Shown here piece after piece: positions 33,874 to 45,325 of a stretch of 64,000 bases of DNA. How positions within the stretch are numbered: the stretch's first letter is position 1; every line of letters begins with the position of its first letter. Below the pieces are notes generated by a model. The model was given only the letters and a program-made list of their open reading frames with translations. It ran no database searches and was not told where the DNA came from. A program made the translations under genes and the position numbers. The DNA comes from Pleurostoma richardsiae (Eukaryota > Ascomycota > Sordariomycetes > Calosphaeriales > Pleurostomataceae): positions 1 through 64,000 of the forward strand of contig JANBVO010000040.1 in the NCBI GenBank assembly GCA_030052745.1, in the 5' to 3' direction.

Positions 33874-36154
33874 ATGGACTCTACCGGCCGATCGCGGGGC
33901 AGCCGCTCCGGAGGTGACACGGACCCGGGCGCCGCTCCGGACGAGACGGCACCGCTGCTGCAGAGTCCGGGCGCCCGTACGCCTGTCGGGGATGACGAGG
34001 CTTCCACGGATGAGGATGACATCGACCCCAATGAGTTCGATATGATGCTCTCCAAGTCCCTCTCCTACACGGGTGGGGGCTTCCTCGAGCCGGAACCCAC
34101 CGAGTACTCCATGCTTCGTGGCCCGCGACGGTACAGCGTCAGCGGTGGCAGGGGCAGGCAGCGGAAACTGTCCATTGCGAGCCGCCATCGCCGGCCGTCC
34201 TCTACGGCTGCCGTAGTAGACGAGACCGCGGCGGCTGGCGAAGCCGAAGCAGCTATTTCCTCCTCCTCGTCCGCCGCCTCCTCCGAAGGCGCCGGTGGCG
34301 CCCAACAGAAGAGCAACAACCCGTACCTCGGCGGCGTCAGCGTCGCGCGCTTCTGGGTCATCTTCGGCGAGATCCTGGCCACCTACTTCCTGGCCTGCTT
34401 CGACTCCACCATCATGGCGAGCTCCCACCCGGTCATCACCTCCTACTTCGGCGCCTCCAACAGCGCCTCCTGGCTGTCCACCGCCTTCCTGCTGACCTCG
34501 ACGTCCTTCCAGCCGCTGCTGGGCCGCCTGTCCGACACGCTCGGGCGCAAGGGGCCCTACGTCGCGACCATGGTGGTGTTCCTGGTCGCCACCCTATGGT
34601 GCGCGGCGGCGCAGAGCATGGCCTCCTTCATCGCCGCGCGGGCGGTCTGCGGGCTCGGCGCGGGGGGCATGATGACGATGGGGAGCATCACTCTCAGCGA
34701 CCTGGTGCCTATCGAGTGAGTAGCGCTCGTCTCCCGTCTCCCTCTTCCCCTCCCCCCCTTTCGGTTGTCCCGCGATCTGACATGTAACCATCGCAGGCGA
34801 CGGGGGACGACCCAGTCATACGTCAACGTCGTGTTCGGCCTGGCTTCAGCGATGGGAGCCGCCTTGGGCGGGCTAATGGCAGATGGCTTAGGCTGGCGCT
34901 GGGAGTTTGGCGTTCAGGTGCCGCCTCTGGCGATATGTCTCGTCGTCGCTATCGTCGCCATCCCGCGCGACCTGGGCCTGTACGGGCGGAAGCGCGAGAC
35001 CTTCCTCGAGGCTATGAAGGCTTTCGACTTCAGGGGCTCGATACTCCTATCGTCTGCTATCACTTTCCTGATCCTCGGCCTCGTGAGTTGTCTTCACCCC
35101 TCCCCTTGAGTAAATACTGACATGACTCCCTCAATAGAACCTTGGAGGTAATGTGATGCCGTGTAAGTGACCCTCACTCCTCGTTCTGCTGAGATGTCCA
35201 TTGTGAGACTCGTGTCAGTGACTGACATCTAATAGGGTCCCATCCCTTCGTCATCACCTCCCTCGTTGTCTTCGCCGTCTGTTTCCCCCTATTCATCTAC
35301 GCGGAGACCCGCGCGAAGCGGCCCATCATGCCCCTGCGCCTCATCCGCAGCCCGCCTCACGCGAACCTCATCTTTGCGAACCATATCGCATCCCTGCTCG
35401 TCAACGCCATCATCTTCAACATGTAAGCACCCTCCCCCTCCTCCCTCTCCCGCTCTCCGGTGTCGCTTTCGACAACCTGGAGACTCTCAACACTTGCTCA
35501 CACGCCCCCTTACCCAGCCCCCTCTTCTTCCAAGCCGTCCTCCTCACCTCCGCCACGACCTCCGGCCTCCGGCTCGTCCTCCCCACCGCCGTCTCCTCCA
35601 TCATCGGCGCCGCCACCGGTCTGCTCATCACCCGCACCCGCCGCCTCAAGTGGCCCCTCGTCCTCGGCACCACCCTCTTCTTGATCGGCACCCTCTGCCT
35701 CGCCGCCCTGCTCCGCCGCGACCTCCCCCGGTGGGTGCACCTCCTCGCCCTCGTCCCCGCCGCCGCCGGCCAGGGCTTCCAGTTCCCCGGGTCCTTCATG
35801 GCCGTGCTGGCCGCCTCCCCGCAGGCCGACCAGGCCGTCGTCACCAGCACCCTCGTGCTCTGGCGCAGCGTCGGCACCGTGCTCGGCGTCGCCGGCAGCA
35901 GCCTCGTCGTGCAGAACGCGCTGGCGCGCTACCTGCGCGCCTACGTCGCCGGCCCGGACCGGGACGCCGTCATCGCGCGCGTGAGGCGCAGCGTCGAGGC
36001 CGTGCGGGACCTGCCGCCGCCGTACAGGGACCAGGTCGTCCGCAGCTACGAGGACGCGCTGCGCCTGACGTTCCTGTGCTGCGCGGGACTGGCGCTCGTG
36101 TCGGTGCTGCTGATCGTGCCGGTCAAGCTGCCCAGGCTGGGGGCCAGGAAGTAA
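33874..36154 (+). CDS. MFS transporter, DHA2/14-spanner, vacuolar basic amino acid (Vba/Fnx) type
   Basis: Integral membrane antiporter of 658 residues. Exons: 33874-34715, 34797-35082, 35138-35162, 35236-35422, 35518-36154; exon 3 is only 25 nt. The first ATG in frame is at 33874. A cytosolic N-terminal region of about 155 residues, rich in Ser, Gly and Arg, includes DETAPLL, an acidic dileucine-type sorting signal often seen in vacuolar carriers. The core begins FWVIFGEILATYFLACFDST and carries MFS motif A (LGRLSDTLGRKGPY), then motif B/C-like CGLGAGGMMTMGSITLSDL. After the splice, GLASAMGAALGGLMADGLGW and a C-terminal half with WRSVGTVLGVAGSSL follow. Architecture and motifs resemble Vba1/Vba2 and S. 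pombe Fnx1/Fnx2 carriers for vacuolar uptake of basic amino acids. A drug-efflux role is the alternative; the substrate is not determinable here. Confidence 0.92.
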
Positions 36155-37382
36155 AGGGTGCTGGGGGCTGTGCTGCGGTTTGCTGTCCTGTCACTGGGAA
36201 GAGGATGCCATCTGCTACGGCGGTAGAGGCCGTGTTCATGAGAGTTTGTTTATATCAGAGTGACAATGGCTTTGTATATCCACGACTGGCAGTTCTGAGC
36301 AGCACTGCGAGAATAGATACCTACTCTAAATAGACAATGAAACACGAATGTCTCGAAGGGGAAACAGTATCGCACGCGGATGGGCTGGTTTTTCAGCAAG
36401 GCATGCCGCAGCAAGAAAGATCGACCAAAAGGAACAACTCCTAGGCGGAATATCTCACTGACAACCTCTAATAGGCTTTTTCAGCAGTGGAATTGCTACT
36501 CAGAAGGCCGATCTATTATTCCAAGTGAGTTCACGTCATCTTGGAGCCTCCAAGGAAACATGAACCGACGCATCCCAAGGAGGAACTCTAGCTGAAGGGC
36601 CGCCTTAGCCATCACACACTCTCTATTCCCTTGCGATGGCTTCTTCGCGCTTTTGTTGAAGCTCAAAATGCGTTTCGTTGGTATCTAATAAAAAACACTA
36701 CCACCCAGATGCCCCTGATCATGGTCTAGTTCATATCATCATCCTCCGAGACTCGGCCCTGGTCCCTGGTTTTGATGTCCCTCTGGAAAATGTGTCTTGT
36801 CCCTTCCGTGCGCTTTAGCGACTGACGCGGTTTCGCTTGCAACATGGGAAAGGCTTGCTGGTCCAGATTCCAGCCCATGATATCCAACTTGCAAAATGGA
36901 AGAAAAGAGCGAGAGCTAGAGAATGAAAGAAGGACTCCTTGCTATGCCCCCAGAGATTAAACAAGACAGTATGGATATGGACTGCGAAACCCGCTCTGAT
37001 CCCCGGTTCCCGTAAGCTGTAAGTAAGTAGACCTGCAAGTAAAATGCCCACCATCCTATTGCCATTCATGTCCTTCACAAATCCGTTCCCTTTTCCCTTG
37101 CTTCTCAGATGTACTTTTCTGTTATTCAAAATTCCGCAATCATCCTCAAGCGCACCTGTTTATCTGTCCTTTTAGGCAGCTTGGCCATCGACGGGGAAGA
37201 GCGAGGAATTGGGCGTATGAAGCGCATCCTCCCGTGAACGCCATCATTGCCGCTAGTGCTGCAGTCCAAGTAGGAGCACTTTATGCCGGGGTTGAAATGG
37301 CAGTGATGGCCATGATGGTCGCTTCGGTGGGTTGGCTCACCGCTACAACGTAGGCCCGGCAAACGATCCTGCATGATCATGC
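36155..37382. other. Convergent 3' region of MFS and unknown gene
   Basis: About 1.2 kb between converging genes, AT-richer than the flanking coding DNA. Short ORFs (36815-37129 and 37126-37380, both -) lack coding character. No repeat or RNA gene is seen. Confidence 0.5.
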
Positions 37383-38660
37383 TTATGCCGGCGGGCCCCG
37401 CATCATCCTCGTCGACTTGAACACCAATTTGGGGATCTCCGCATCGCCCATGTCGTCAATGCCCTCGTCCACCTCGAGCTCCCCGCTGGTACTGACATGT
37501 TTGCTGGCGGGCGACGTTGGGCTGCTGCCGCTTCCCGTGGCTTCGCGCCTCATGCTTTGCGGGCGGAAGCTACGCGTCTTGTTCGACTCCTCGGCGGCCG
37601 CCTTGGCCGCCGCCGGGTCTTTAAGAATACGCTCCATCTCCTTGTCTGCCAGGTCCTTGGTCTCCGTGAGCCGCTGCTTGATGTTGTCCACCTCTTCGGT
37701 GCAGTCACCGTCCCGCAGGAACTGGTGCGCCGCGTGTTCACACATGGACTGTACGTACTCGAGGCCCTTGTCTAGCTCGTCGTACACGTCCGGCGGCTGG
37801 TCCACCATGCCGGCGCCCCCACGGCCGACCATTCCAGCCCTGGCATACAACGGCCGTCCCTGGGCCAGGCCACCGGGAGCCCTGGAGACTGGGCGCATGC
37901 GTCGCGTGCTGACGTATTGCAGAGTGGGCAGCTCTTCCGAGTCGTCGGCCTCACCATCTTTCTTTGAGGCCGCCTCGAGCGGCTTGTCCGGTTGGAGGCC
38001 CTTGCTTGGTCCGCTACCCGCCTCTTCCTCGTCCGCCTCGTCCGGCATCTCTAGCTCTGCCATGCGCTTGATTTGAGCCACTTTCGCGGCCATCTTGGCC
38101 TTTCGCATGAGATTCCGCGACGCCGAGACGAACTTGACAAGCTCCTCAAAGAAGCTCTGCACGTAGCTGTCATAGTATACAATGATCATGCTGCGTGACC
38201 GGTACTTGGGCGCGGCACCCTCGGCGGATACGACAGACTCAGTGCGCTGTCGCTTGCGGAGGGTCGCGCGGGCCCTTGATTGCGCCAGCTCCATGACTTG
38301 GTTCGTCTGACGTTGCAGCGCGGAGGGCGTCTGCGAGTTGGGATTGCTGACGGGACTTGAGGGAGGATTCTGATCTCGGATGCCCTCTCTGCTGGTGACA
38401 GGCTTCTCAAGCTGCGGCTGTGGCGCGGGAGAGGTGTCCCTCGGCGGTGATGACAGCCGAGGGTGCGCTTCGGGTTCGTCCTTGGGTTTTAGCGACTCCG
38501 TTGACCCCCGGTTCTTGATCGATTTTCTCGAAGACGAAGAAGATTGGGACTCGGTCAACTGGGCAAGCTCGATTTGGCGCTGCTCAATCTGGCCATTGAG
38601 CTCGTCGAGACGTTTGACCCAGTCCGGGCAGTTCGTAATCAGGTTCTTGAGTGCGTCCAT
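37383..38660 (-). CDS. Uncharacterised conserved-looking fungal protein
   Basis: Function not recognised. From the first in-frame ATG at 38660 the protein has 425 residues, beginning MDALKNLITNCPDWVKRLDE and followed by a helical, probably coiled-coil stretch (GQIEQRQIELAQLTE). A Ser/Pro-rich disordered segment comes next. A likely globular core follows: SMIIVYYDSYVQSFFEELVK then RNLMRKAKMAAKVAQIKRMA. An acidic Glu/Asp-rich linker leads to a second helical part (ELDKGLEYVQSMCEHAAHQF). The end KLVFKSTRMMRG is basic. No signal peptide or membrane span is present. The frame stays open 35 codons upstream to 38765 with protein-like sequence (TDEEELAMDAL), so an upstream exon, joined perhaps at the cgtcag acceptor near 38690, may supply the real start. 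The CT-rich leader extends to about 39.2 kb. Confidence 0.78.
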   Translation of the reverse strand: MDALKNLITNCPDWVKRLDELNGQIEQRQIELAQLTESQSSSSSRKSIKNRGSTESLKPKDEPEAHPRLSSPPRDTSPAPQPQLEKPVTSREGIRDQNPPSSPVSNPNSQTPSALQRQTNQVMELAQSRARATLRKRQRTESVVSAEGAAPKYRSRSMIIVYYDSYVQSFFEELVKFVSASRNLMRKAKMAAKVAQIKRMAELEMPDEADEEEAGSGPSKGLQPDKPLEAASKKDGEADDSEELPTLQYVSTRRMRPVSRAPGGLAQGRPLYARAGMVGRGGAGMVDQPPDVYDELDKGLEYVQSMCEHAAHQFLRDGDCTEEVDNIKQRLTETKDLADKEMERILKDPAAAKAAAEESNKTRSFRPQSMRREATGSGSSPTSPASKHVSTSGELEVDEGIDDMGDAEIPKLVFKSTRMMRGPPA

Positions 38661-39781
38661 CGCGAGCTCCTCCTCGTCGGTCCCCGCAGGAGCCTGACGC
38701 GAGGACAAGTCGAGGGCGGTCTTGGCCGGTATTTTGACGTTGGTTATGCGGCGGTTAGGCAACAATCACCTAACGCACCGACTAATGTCTGGGGGGAAGA
38801 ACGGTAAAGTCGATCACGCCCGGAACCCTAGATGGGGTGCGAAGGGTAAGAAAGAGCCTCGAATGTGGCGAGGTGGGACGGAGATCGAAGAGGTTAGAGG
38901 GAGGGTTGGCTATTCTAACGCCGGCACAGCATCGTTCGAGGGTATCTTCGTCTCTCTGTACATAGAAGATGCGATGGTATATGCTTGATTGTTCGTCTTG
39001 AGCCTTCCTAGTGGTCCATTGGGTGTTGCAGCAAATCGTCGTCGTTGGCGGAGAGTGTTCCCGGCGTGTGCGCGTGCCGAGGAAGGCAGAATAACAGGCG
39101 AGCAACAACAGATGAGGAGATGATGGATGGGATCGAGAGAGAGCTGCCGCACTAATAATAATAACGGTGCAGCCGAAAGAGAGTGAGCAGGGGAGCCCCC
39201 GGTACTTGTTGGTCTGTGGCGCCGCGTGGGATGCGTGGTATTGCAAGTGGATGCGCTGCGGAGGTTCTTTTGGCTAACTCTGGAGGGGCTCGGTGGGCTT
39301 GACGGGCAGACGGGGGAAAGGGGGAAGTTGAGCGAAAAAGAAGGCCAGGGTGTGGTTCCGCCGGTTTGATCGCCGACTAATTCGTCAGGTTCCCGCGCAC
39401 TTTTTCTTTTGCTGTCAGTCTTGATTAGCCCCGATTCTCATTCCGATCACTCAAGCGTGTGTATCTGGCATCTCTGATCTGCTGCCGCCAGATGCAATGT
39501 AATCAAAGCCGTGAACCAGCAAGAAGCAGTATGGGCCCTTACGTGGGAGACCAAAGGAGCGTGCTGCGGGATGGGAAAGCAAGTGCCATGCCTCTTACCT
39601 CTCTGTATGGTGATGTATCGTAAACGGCAAGGCGGAGTGGACGAATAGGAGAGAGATGGTGCACCTCAAGTGTGAGCGACTGATGGATGATGATGACGAT
39701 GGGTGGGCGGGAGTTGCGGGACGTAGGAGGAGAGGAATGGCCGCCGTCAAAGATGGCGGCAACTAAGGAAGACCTACTACA

Positions 39782-39801
39782 GTACCTATGTAGATAGGTA
39801 C
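39782..39801. repeat. Perfect inverted repeat, 8-bp arms
   Basis: The sequence gtacctat-gtag-ataggtac forms a hairpin with 8-bp arms and a 4-nt loop. It is the first of several GTAC-centred inverted repeats within 550 bp. Confidence 0.85.
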
Positions 39802-39983
39802 ATTACCTGATATTACAGAACAGGCGCTAAGGTACCTAGGAGTCAAAGGAAAAGGCTAATGACGAGGCGGCAGCCACTTGTAGATTGACAAGGCGGATAT
39901 TAGCGTCGATGGTCGATTATGCCGTTGACTGCCCTCCAACTCTTCGACTCTCGACTCTCTTACAGGTACTTTATGTACTCTAC

Positions 39984-40014
39984 GTACGGAGTACTAAGGC
40001 CAGGTACTCCGTAC
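39984..40014. repeat. Perfect inverted repeat, 11-bp arms (GTACGGAGTAC)
   Basis: GTACGGAGTAC at 39984-39994 and its exact reverse complement GTACTCCGTAC at 40004-40014 are separated by 9 nt. TACGGAGTA-type palindromes recur in intergenic DNA of many filamentous ascomycetes; whether they come from a small mobile element or a protein-binding site is not settled to my knowledge. Confidence 0.88.
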
Positions 40015-43000
40015 CCCAGGCTTTCCTTGCATTAAAGTCGTCGATATCTGTGCTGCTATTGCTGCTCCCCTTCTCTTCTACTCTTACAGGTCCGTCAGGG
40101 AACAGCGAGGGGTACTTGCGTGCAAGTATCGTCGGTCCTTACGTGGGAGAGGGGTTTCTGCTGTTTCTGCAGCATTTTCCCACAATCTGCCCACGCAAGG
40201 TTTTTGTGTGCGCTCGATACGGATCCTCCTGCAGCCCATGCAGGCGCGGAGACAGGGTCAACTGCAGTAGCCCTGCGGTACATGGCTGCGGCCTGACTGC
40301 CTACCTTAACTAGGTACTGTACCTTAGTTGTCTTGTCTCTCTTTGCATTGTTGCAGAGCATTCAATCCGCAATCCGCAATCTGTCATCCACTCTGGCCCC
40401 CTCAGCGCTCATCGCACGCATGGCGGCCCGTATTGGCTGCCGGGTGATGTGACATGAAGCTCCAGCCTCCAAGACACGAGATCCCTCCCCACTCTCACGG
40501 GCGACTTACAGGCTGTCAGAAAGAGAAACCTCCGAGGGCCAGAGCCGGGCACAACACGAAAGCGGAAGTGTCGGCCCTTCACAGATGACCAGAGTCCTGT
40601 GCAGACCAACAGGAGCAGCCGTCTTGGTCGGCTCTGTGACGAGAATAGAGAGTTGCTGGCATCACACGGCTTGGGGGGCTCTCGATGGGGACGATCCGAC
40701 CCCTCCTCGTCGGCTACGAAGCGTCCTCCCCTTAGTGTCATTGGCCCATCGGCTGTGGACACCCGTACGCGCAGAAGAAAGCCACACTCCCCTGTTGCAA
40801 CTTTGCTGCAACCCTCACAAAACGGTCCTTTTGTCACCCTCGACAGGCTCCAATCCGGAAGCGTACTTCCTGTTGCTACCGGGCGGCAAAGCAACTCCTA
40901 GAGAGCGTCGGATCTCATCCCGCAGCCAAGGCGGCACACGATCGCGTCTCAGATCTTGGTTGCTAGTGTAGAACTCGACAGTGAAGTGACCACGCGCTGG
41001 AAGAGGCCCGCTCGGAAGCCCATCCACTTGTGCTGTAGTCATTGACCTGCAGAACGCGCGCGACGTGGTCAGAGCAGCGAGTCCGAATCCTGCAGCGACA
41101 ACCGGCTGCGTAGCACGGCATTGCGGAGTGGCACCGCATATAGATGTTTATGGCTGTGCAAGGCCAGTAGATGCTTGTCAGAGTCGTCAGAGCGATGTGG
41201 CTCAAGGCACGACCCGCTCCCGCAAGCGTACCACATGCCCTCTAGGGCGCAAAAGAAGAGTTTGTCCTGGAGAGACAAGGGGCAGGCCTTGGCACTTCGC
41301 AGAGTTTAAAGTACCAGCACCAGGAGCAGTTAGTCTTGATATTCTCAGTCACACTCGTCTCACACCCAGCATCGAGAACTGACGTTGCGCGAGCGAGACT
41401 TTGCAGGGAGCGGCAGACGTTCCGACACCCGTACGAATCTGTGCAGGTGGTGCGGCAGGAGACAGTTGACAACAGTCCCTGCGAAGTTATTATTGGGCTA
41501 TTGCGCAGGAATTGGCATGCCAACGTTCACGGCGGCCAGGCTCAATCGATCAGAGAGCAGGTCAGCCAGATCATAACTCCATATCGAGTGCAACCCATCT
41601 AAGTCTTTGTCAGTCAGGCGCCGTAGGGCGACGCATGCCGAAACACACGAAAGCATGAAGTTGCAGAAATACGGAGTGGGTCTTGAAGAAGGCCTTCAAG
41701 ATTTGAGTCAGCGCAGAAGTGGACGATCAGAGAACAGGAACAGGCCAGATAACGTCGCGTGAGCTCGATCTTCGAGAGTGGGAGTCACACAGGAGCTGGA
41801 GGTGGGGGTTTCGTATCTTGGTGTCTTGCGCCTCCCTCCCACCTCCTGTTCCCCTATCTCTCAGTCAGGAAGGTTCGAAGAAGGTTTTACAGGGCTCTTG
41901 TGCTATTCACAGGAAGAAACTTCCTAATGCTGAGACGATCTGAAGACACCAGATATGGAACGGGGGGTTTGAGGTTACATTGGAGTGAACCCCGGTTTCG
42001 ACGGTTGGACCTTCGAGAAACCGCCTAGAAACTCGCATGGACAGCCCGCCCCAGTTCATTTTCAAAGTGACCAGGCTTTCCTTGCCTTTGGTCAATGAGA
42101 TCCCCGACCGTTCTAATGAGTCTCCGGCCGGCTCTTTGAAGCGACGGACGATACTCCATAATAACGCTGCAATGCCAGCAACAGCGCACAGGTGATCAGC
42201 ATCACGAGGCCAGCTCTGAGACGATCTATTCGGCGGCGTCGACTGATATCCCTTGACGCAAGACGAGGGCGCAGCCGGGGGAAGTCCTCGGGGGTCGCTT
42301 CCGAGCGGGGAGACGCCGGAAGGGTCGCGGGAGGCTTCATCCCACATAGGCGTGCCTGGCATGTTATGCCTTGACTTTGACATTTTCAATAATGCAGGGC
42401 GGGTACGACATCTCTCAGCTGATAGCGCTGGTACTGGTCTAGCAGGCCTGGATGCCCGACAAGGCCCACGCTGCAACGTCGAGAAACACCCCCCCGTCAT
42501 GCATGCCCTTCACCATGGAAAACAAAGCCCTTGTATAGCTCTCTCTCCTGCAAGGCGTCGTGCAGATAGCCGGGCTGTGGCTCAACCGTCCCGCCAAGCG
42601 CAGCATCGGCAGTCGTGACGGGAGTGCAAGGACCTTCATGAAGCGCGCTGCGCAATATCTACTCTACAGGCGCACATCTCTCATAACATCGCTCCACGGG
42701 CTGGCATGCAGTTCCCCTTTAACACGCCAAGCAGTATAGAGAGGCTGATCTCTATCTTTAAATGGCATATCTCCGAGAGGGCGTGCCGTGATTCAACTCC
42801 CCGGCGAAAACCCCGGCCCGCGACCCGGAAGTGGCAGTAACTAGCAATTCCTTTGCATCCTCCGGTTTCCTGCAACCGCCCATCAGCGCGTCCCGGTCCG
42901 TGACAGGCTACATGACGTGGTGGATGAGAGGAAACAGGGCACGACCAGGATCAGCGCCAATCGCATCAGAAACATCATGAGTTCCTAGGAATAGATCTCA

Positions 43001-45325
43001 TCTTCGACACATCACATTAGCGGCCCTGGAAGTCGGCATCATTCGGTGCCATAGTTCCGTACTTCCGAAGCCTTCACCGACTATTATCGGCGGCACAGCG
43101 CCTCAGAGCGGGCAACAAGGGCAGGGAAAAGGCGGGAAGGAAGAGAGGCTGGTGCGCAGAAAGCCACCCCGAGTTCTCGTCCCGTCCTGCCCTAACTACA
43201 CGCAATTCGTGACAACCGCACTTGACCGGTTACCGCTTCTGGCATGCGAACGTCGCAACCAGACATCTCTCTCCGCGAATTTAATATCTGCGAGGCGTCC
43301 GCGTAATTAAGCTTGCCGCCGCCAGCGACCGTGCCGTTGAGAACCCGCGCTTCCTGTGTCAATCCTTAGCAACATGCGGCGCTTTGTCCCCTGCAAGGCA
43401 CTCCGTCTCTTCATTGTCTTGCGGACTTTAATAAGGCAATCTTGTTTTACACTCTCCTCCCTCTAATTCGTGTTCCGGGATTCCTACACGTCGAGAAGAC
43501 GGGGCGTCATGTGGACTCTGCAAGATCATAGGAGCCTTATGATCGACAGACACGCCATCTCTTGACCTATCGGCTCGGGTTGTTGGCACGCAATGTAGAA
43601 ACCACGCGCGGCTTCTCATCTGAGATGCATTTCCGAAGATGTGACCGCCATGTATGTCTCTGGTCTGCAACCAACTTCCCCCACCGCCCTTTACATAATG
43701 AGCGAGGTCGGGGAGTGTCCGACCCCACCCGGCGTCCAACGTTGCCAAAGGAGGCATGTTTCGTCGAGGACTCGATCGATATCGATGCAGACAGTTTTCG
43801 TTCCCACGCAACCTGCCGCGCTCCCAGTTCCCGAGCCCCCCCCAGTCCCCAGTTCCTTCAATCTCGCTCCCGTTGCATCATCATCATCAAGTTGTTCCAC
43901 CTTCGGCTCGACCGAGGAGCGGAGGCACACACCTCAATCTGCCCGCTGGCGCGGCGACCGTCTCTCTTTCGGAAGCTGGGAACGGATATATCCCCGAACG
44001 GAAATGGCGTCAGAAATATCGAGAGCAGGCCTGACACGTGGGAAATGACGCGGTGGGCCTCCGGGGCCTGCGCCATGGTCTCGAACACCCATCGCTGCGT
44101 GGGCGGCGGGGGACCAGCGGGCGTCCGAAAATATCTCTCTGTGCCTTGACGCCTGTCGAGGCGCTCCGCGGCGAGCTGAAACCGCGACCTCCCATCAGAG
44201 CGTAGTGCGTCTTAACAGGACCTGCTATACTCTTTTCCGGACTACTGTGGTATACCGTACTAATTGGCTCTGCCACATCGTGGAGTTGGCGCCGGGAGCA
44301 TCACCTAAGGCTATGCGTGACGGTGCTTCCCGCCAATGCAACGCAAGAGCGACATGACCATCGCTCTGTGTACAGTACGCACAGTACTTTTAGATTCACA
44401 CGAAGCAAGACGCACGAAAAGGGAAAAAAACCAAAAGCAAATGAGAATCCACAAACAGCTTTCTCGTCAGGTGAAGCATAGCCCTCCCCACTAAATCTGC
44501 AGAGAGCCAGAGCCAGAGACAGAAATCATGCAACAGGGGCAAGGGGAGGGAGGGAGGGGGGAAAAAGCCACGCAAAAGGACTGGTCAGGGATGGGGCCCT
44601 GAGCGAGAACGAGGGAAGAATCGACGGCGCGTCTCGGGGAACTGTCCCTCCCAGATCCGGGTGGGGACACTGCGCATCCCGTAAGTCTTTACCAAATTGG
44701 TCCATCTGCCAAGCCGAAGAGGCAGAGAGAGAAGGAGAGTGGGCGAAGTGGACAGCGAGAAGCGCCGGCCGGCCCGCCGGCAGTTTTGCCTCGTTTCGCA
44801 CTGGTGCCGCCCCGCTTGCCATGTGTCGCGCCGGCGGGGGGTTTCTGTAGAGCAAACGGGCGACGGTTCCATATCCGTCGGTCGTCATCCGACGGGGTAG
44901 AGGCAGAGAGGGCAGGATAGATAGGGAAAGGGATCCAGACTGCTCCGTACAGCAGAGACAGGTCGCTTTTCTCTCTTGAACCGGAGCCAATGAGGGCGGC
45001 GCCTTACCGAGAGGAAAGGTTTTTTTCCCTGCAAGTCCCGGATGCAGGAGACGAGAGAGGCTCTGCAGCGCGTTCGTGATGGCTGTTGGTGATGAGAGAT
45101 GCGCAAGAGTGTCTCCACCGCCGCCGATTCGCGGAACTCTGTTCCGCTTCCACCTGCCCACTCGCGGACCGTCGGACGCGTCGCCGTCTTTGCTTGTGAC
45201 TGGAATGCGTGACGGATCTGCGGTAGTAGCTCGTTGGCAAAGGAAGTCTGTACTGAACACTACGATCAGGTCCTCGGCGAGAGCTATGCGTGACATTCCA
45301 CTACTTCACTCCGAACTGCTAGACT

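Larger units (their letters stand above)
38661..45325. other. Gene-poor interval (about 6.6 kb)
   Basis: The first 0.6 kb is the promoter/leader of the 37.4-38.7 kb gene, and the last 0.8 kb or so is the 3' region of tubulin cofactor D. Between them I find no convincing gene. The longest frames (44526-45296 -, 43562-44149 +, 41907-42500 -) have compositionally biased translations with no motifs. A small ORF at 42113-42340 (-) has one hydrophobic span behind an RRRR patch but no other support. A cluster of GTAC-centred inverted repeats lies at 39.78-40.33 kb (annotated separately). No transposon ends or RIP-like AT blocks are seen. Confidence 0.5.

Noticed and set aside
38782-39246. 154-codon ORF upstream of the 37.4-38.7 kb gene
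   Set aside because: Sits in the CT-rich leader, has no family features and does not splice in frame to the downstream exon.
39537-40150. 14-bp direct repeat ccttacgtgggaga, 600 bp apart
   Set aside because: Several exact 14-mer repeats are expected by chance in 64 kb.
42113-42340. 75-codon minus ORF with RRRR followed by one hydrophobic span
   Set aside because: Suggestive of a tiny membrane protein, but an overlapping longer frame is equally open, there is no homolog I recognise, and there are no promoter or splice cues.
44526-45296. 256-codon minus-strand ORF just downstream of tubulin cofactor D
   Set aside because: The translation is Pro/Ser/Arg-rich low complexity with no motif, it follows the stop of the upstream gene on the same strand, and it has no splice or family support. 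Most likely 3' UTR and GC-rich chance.
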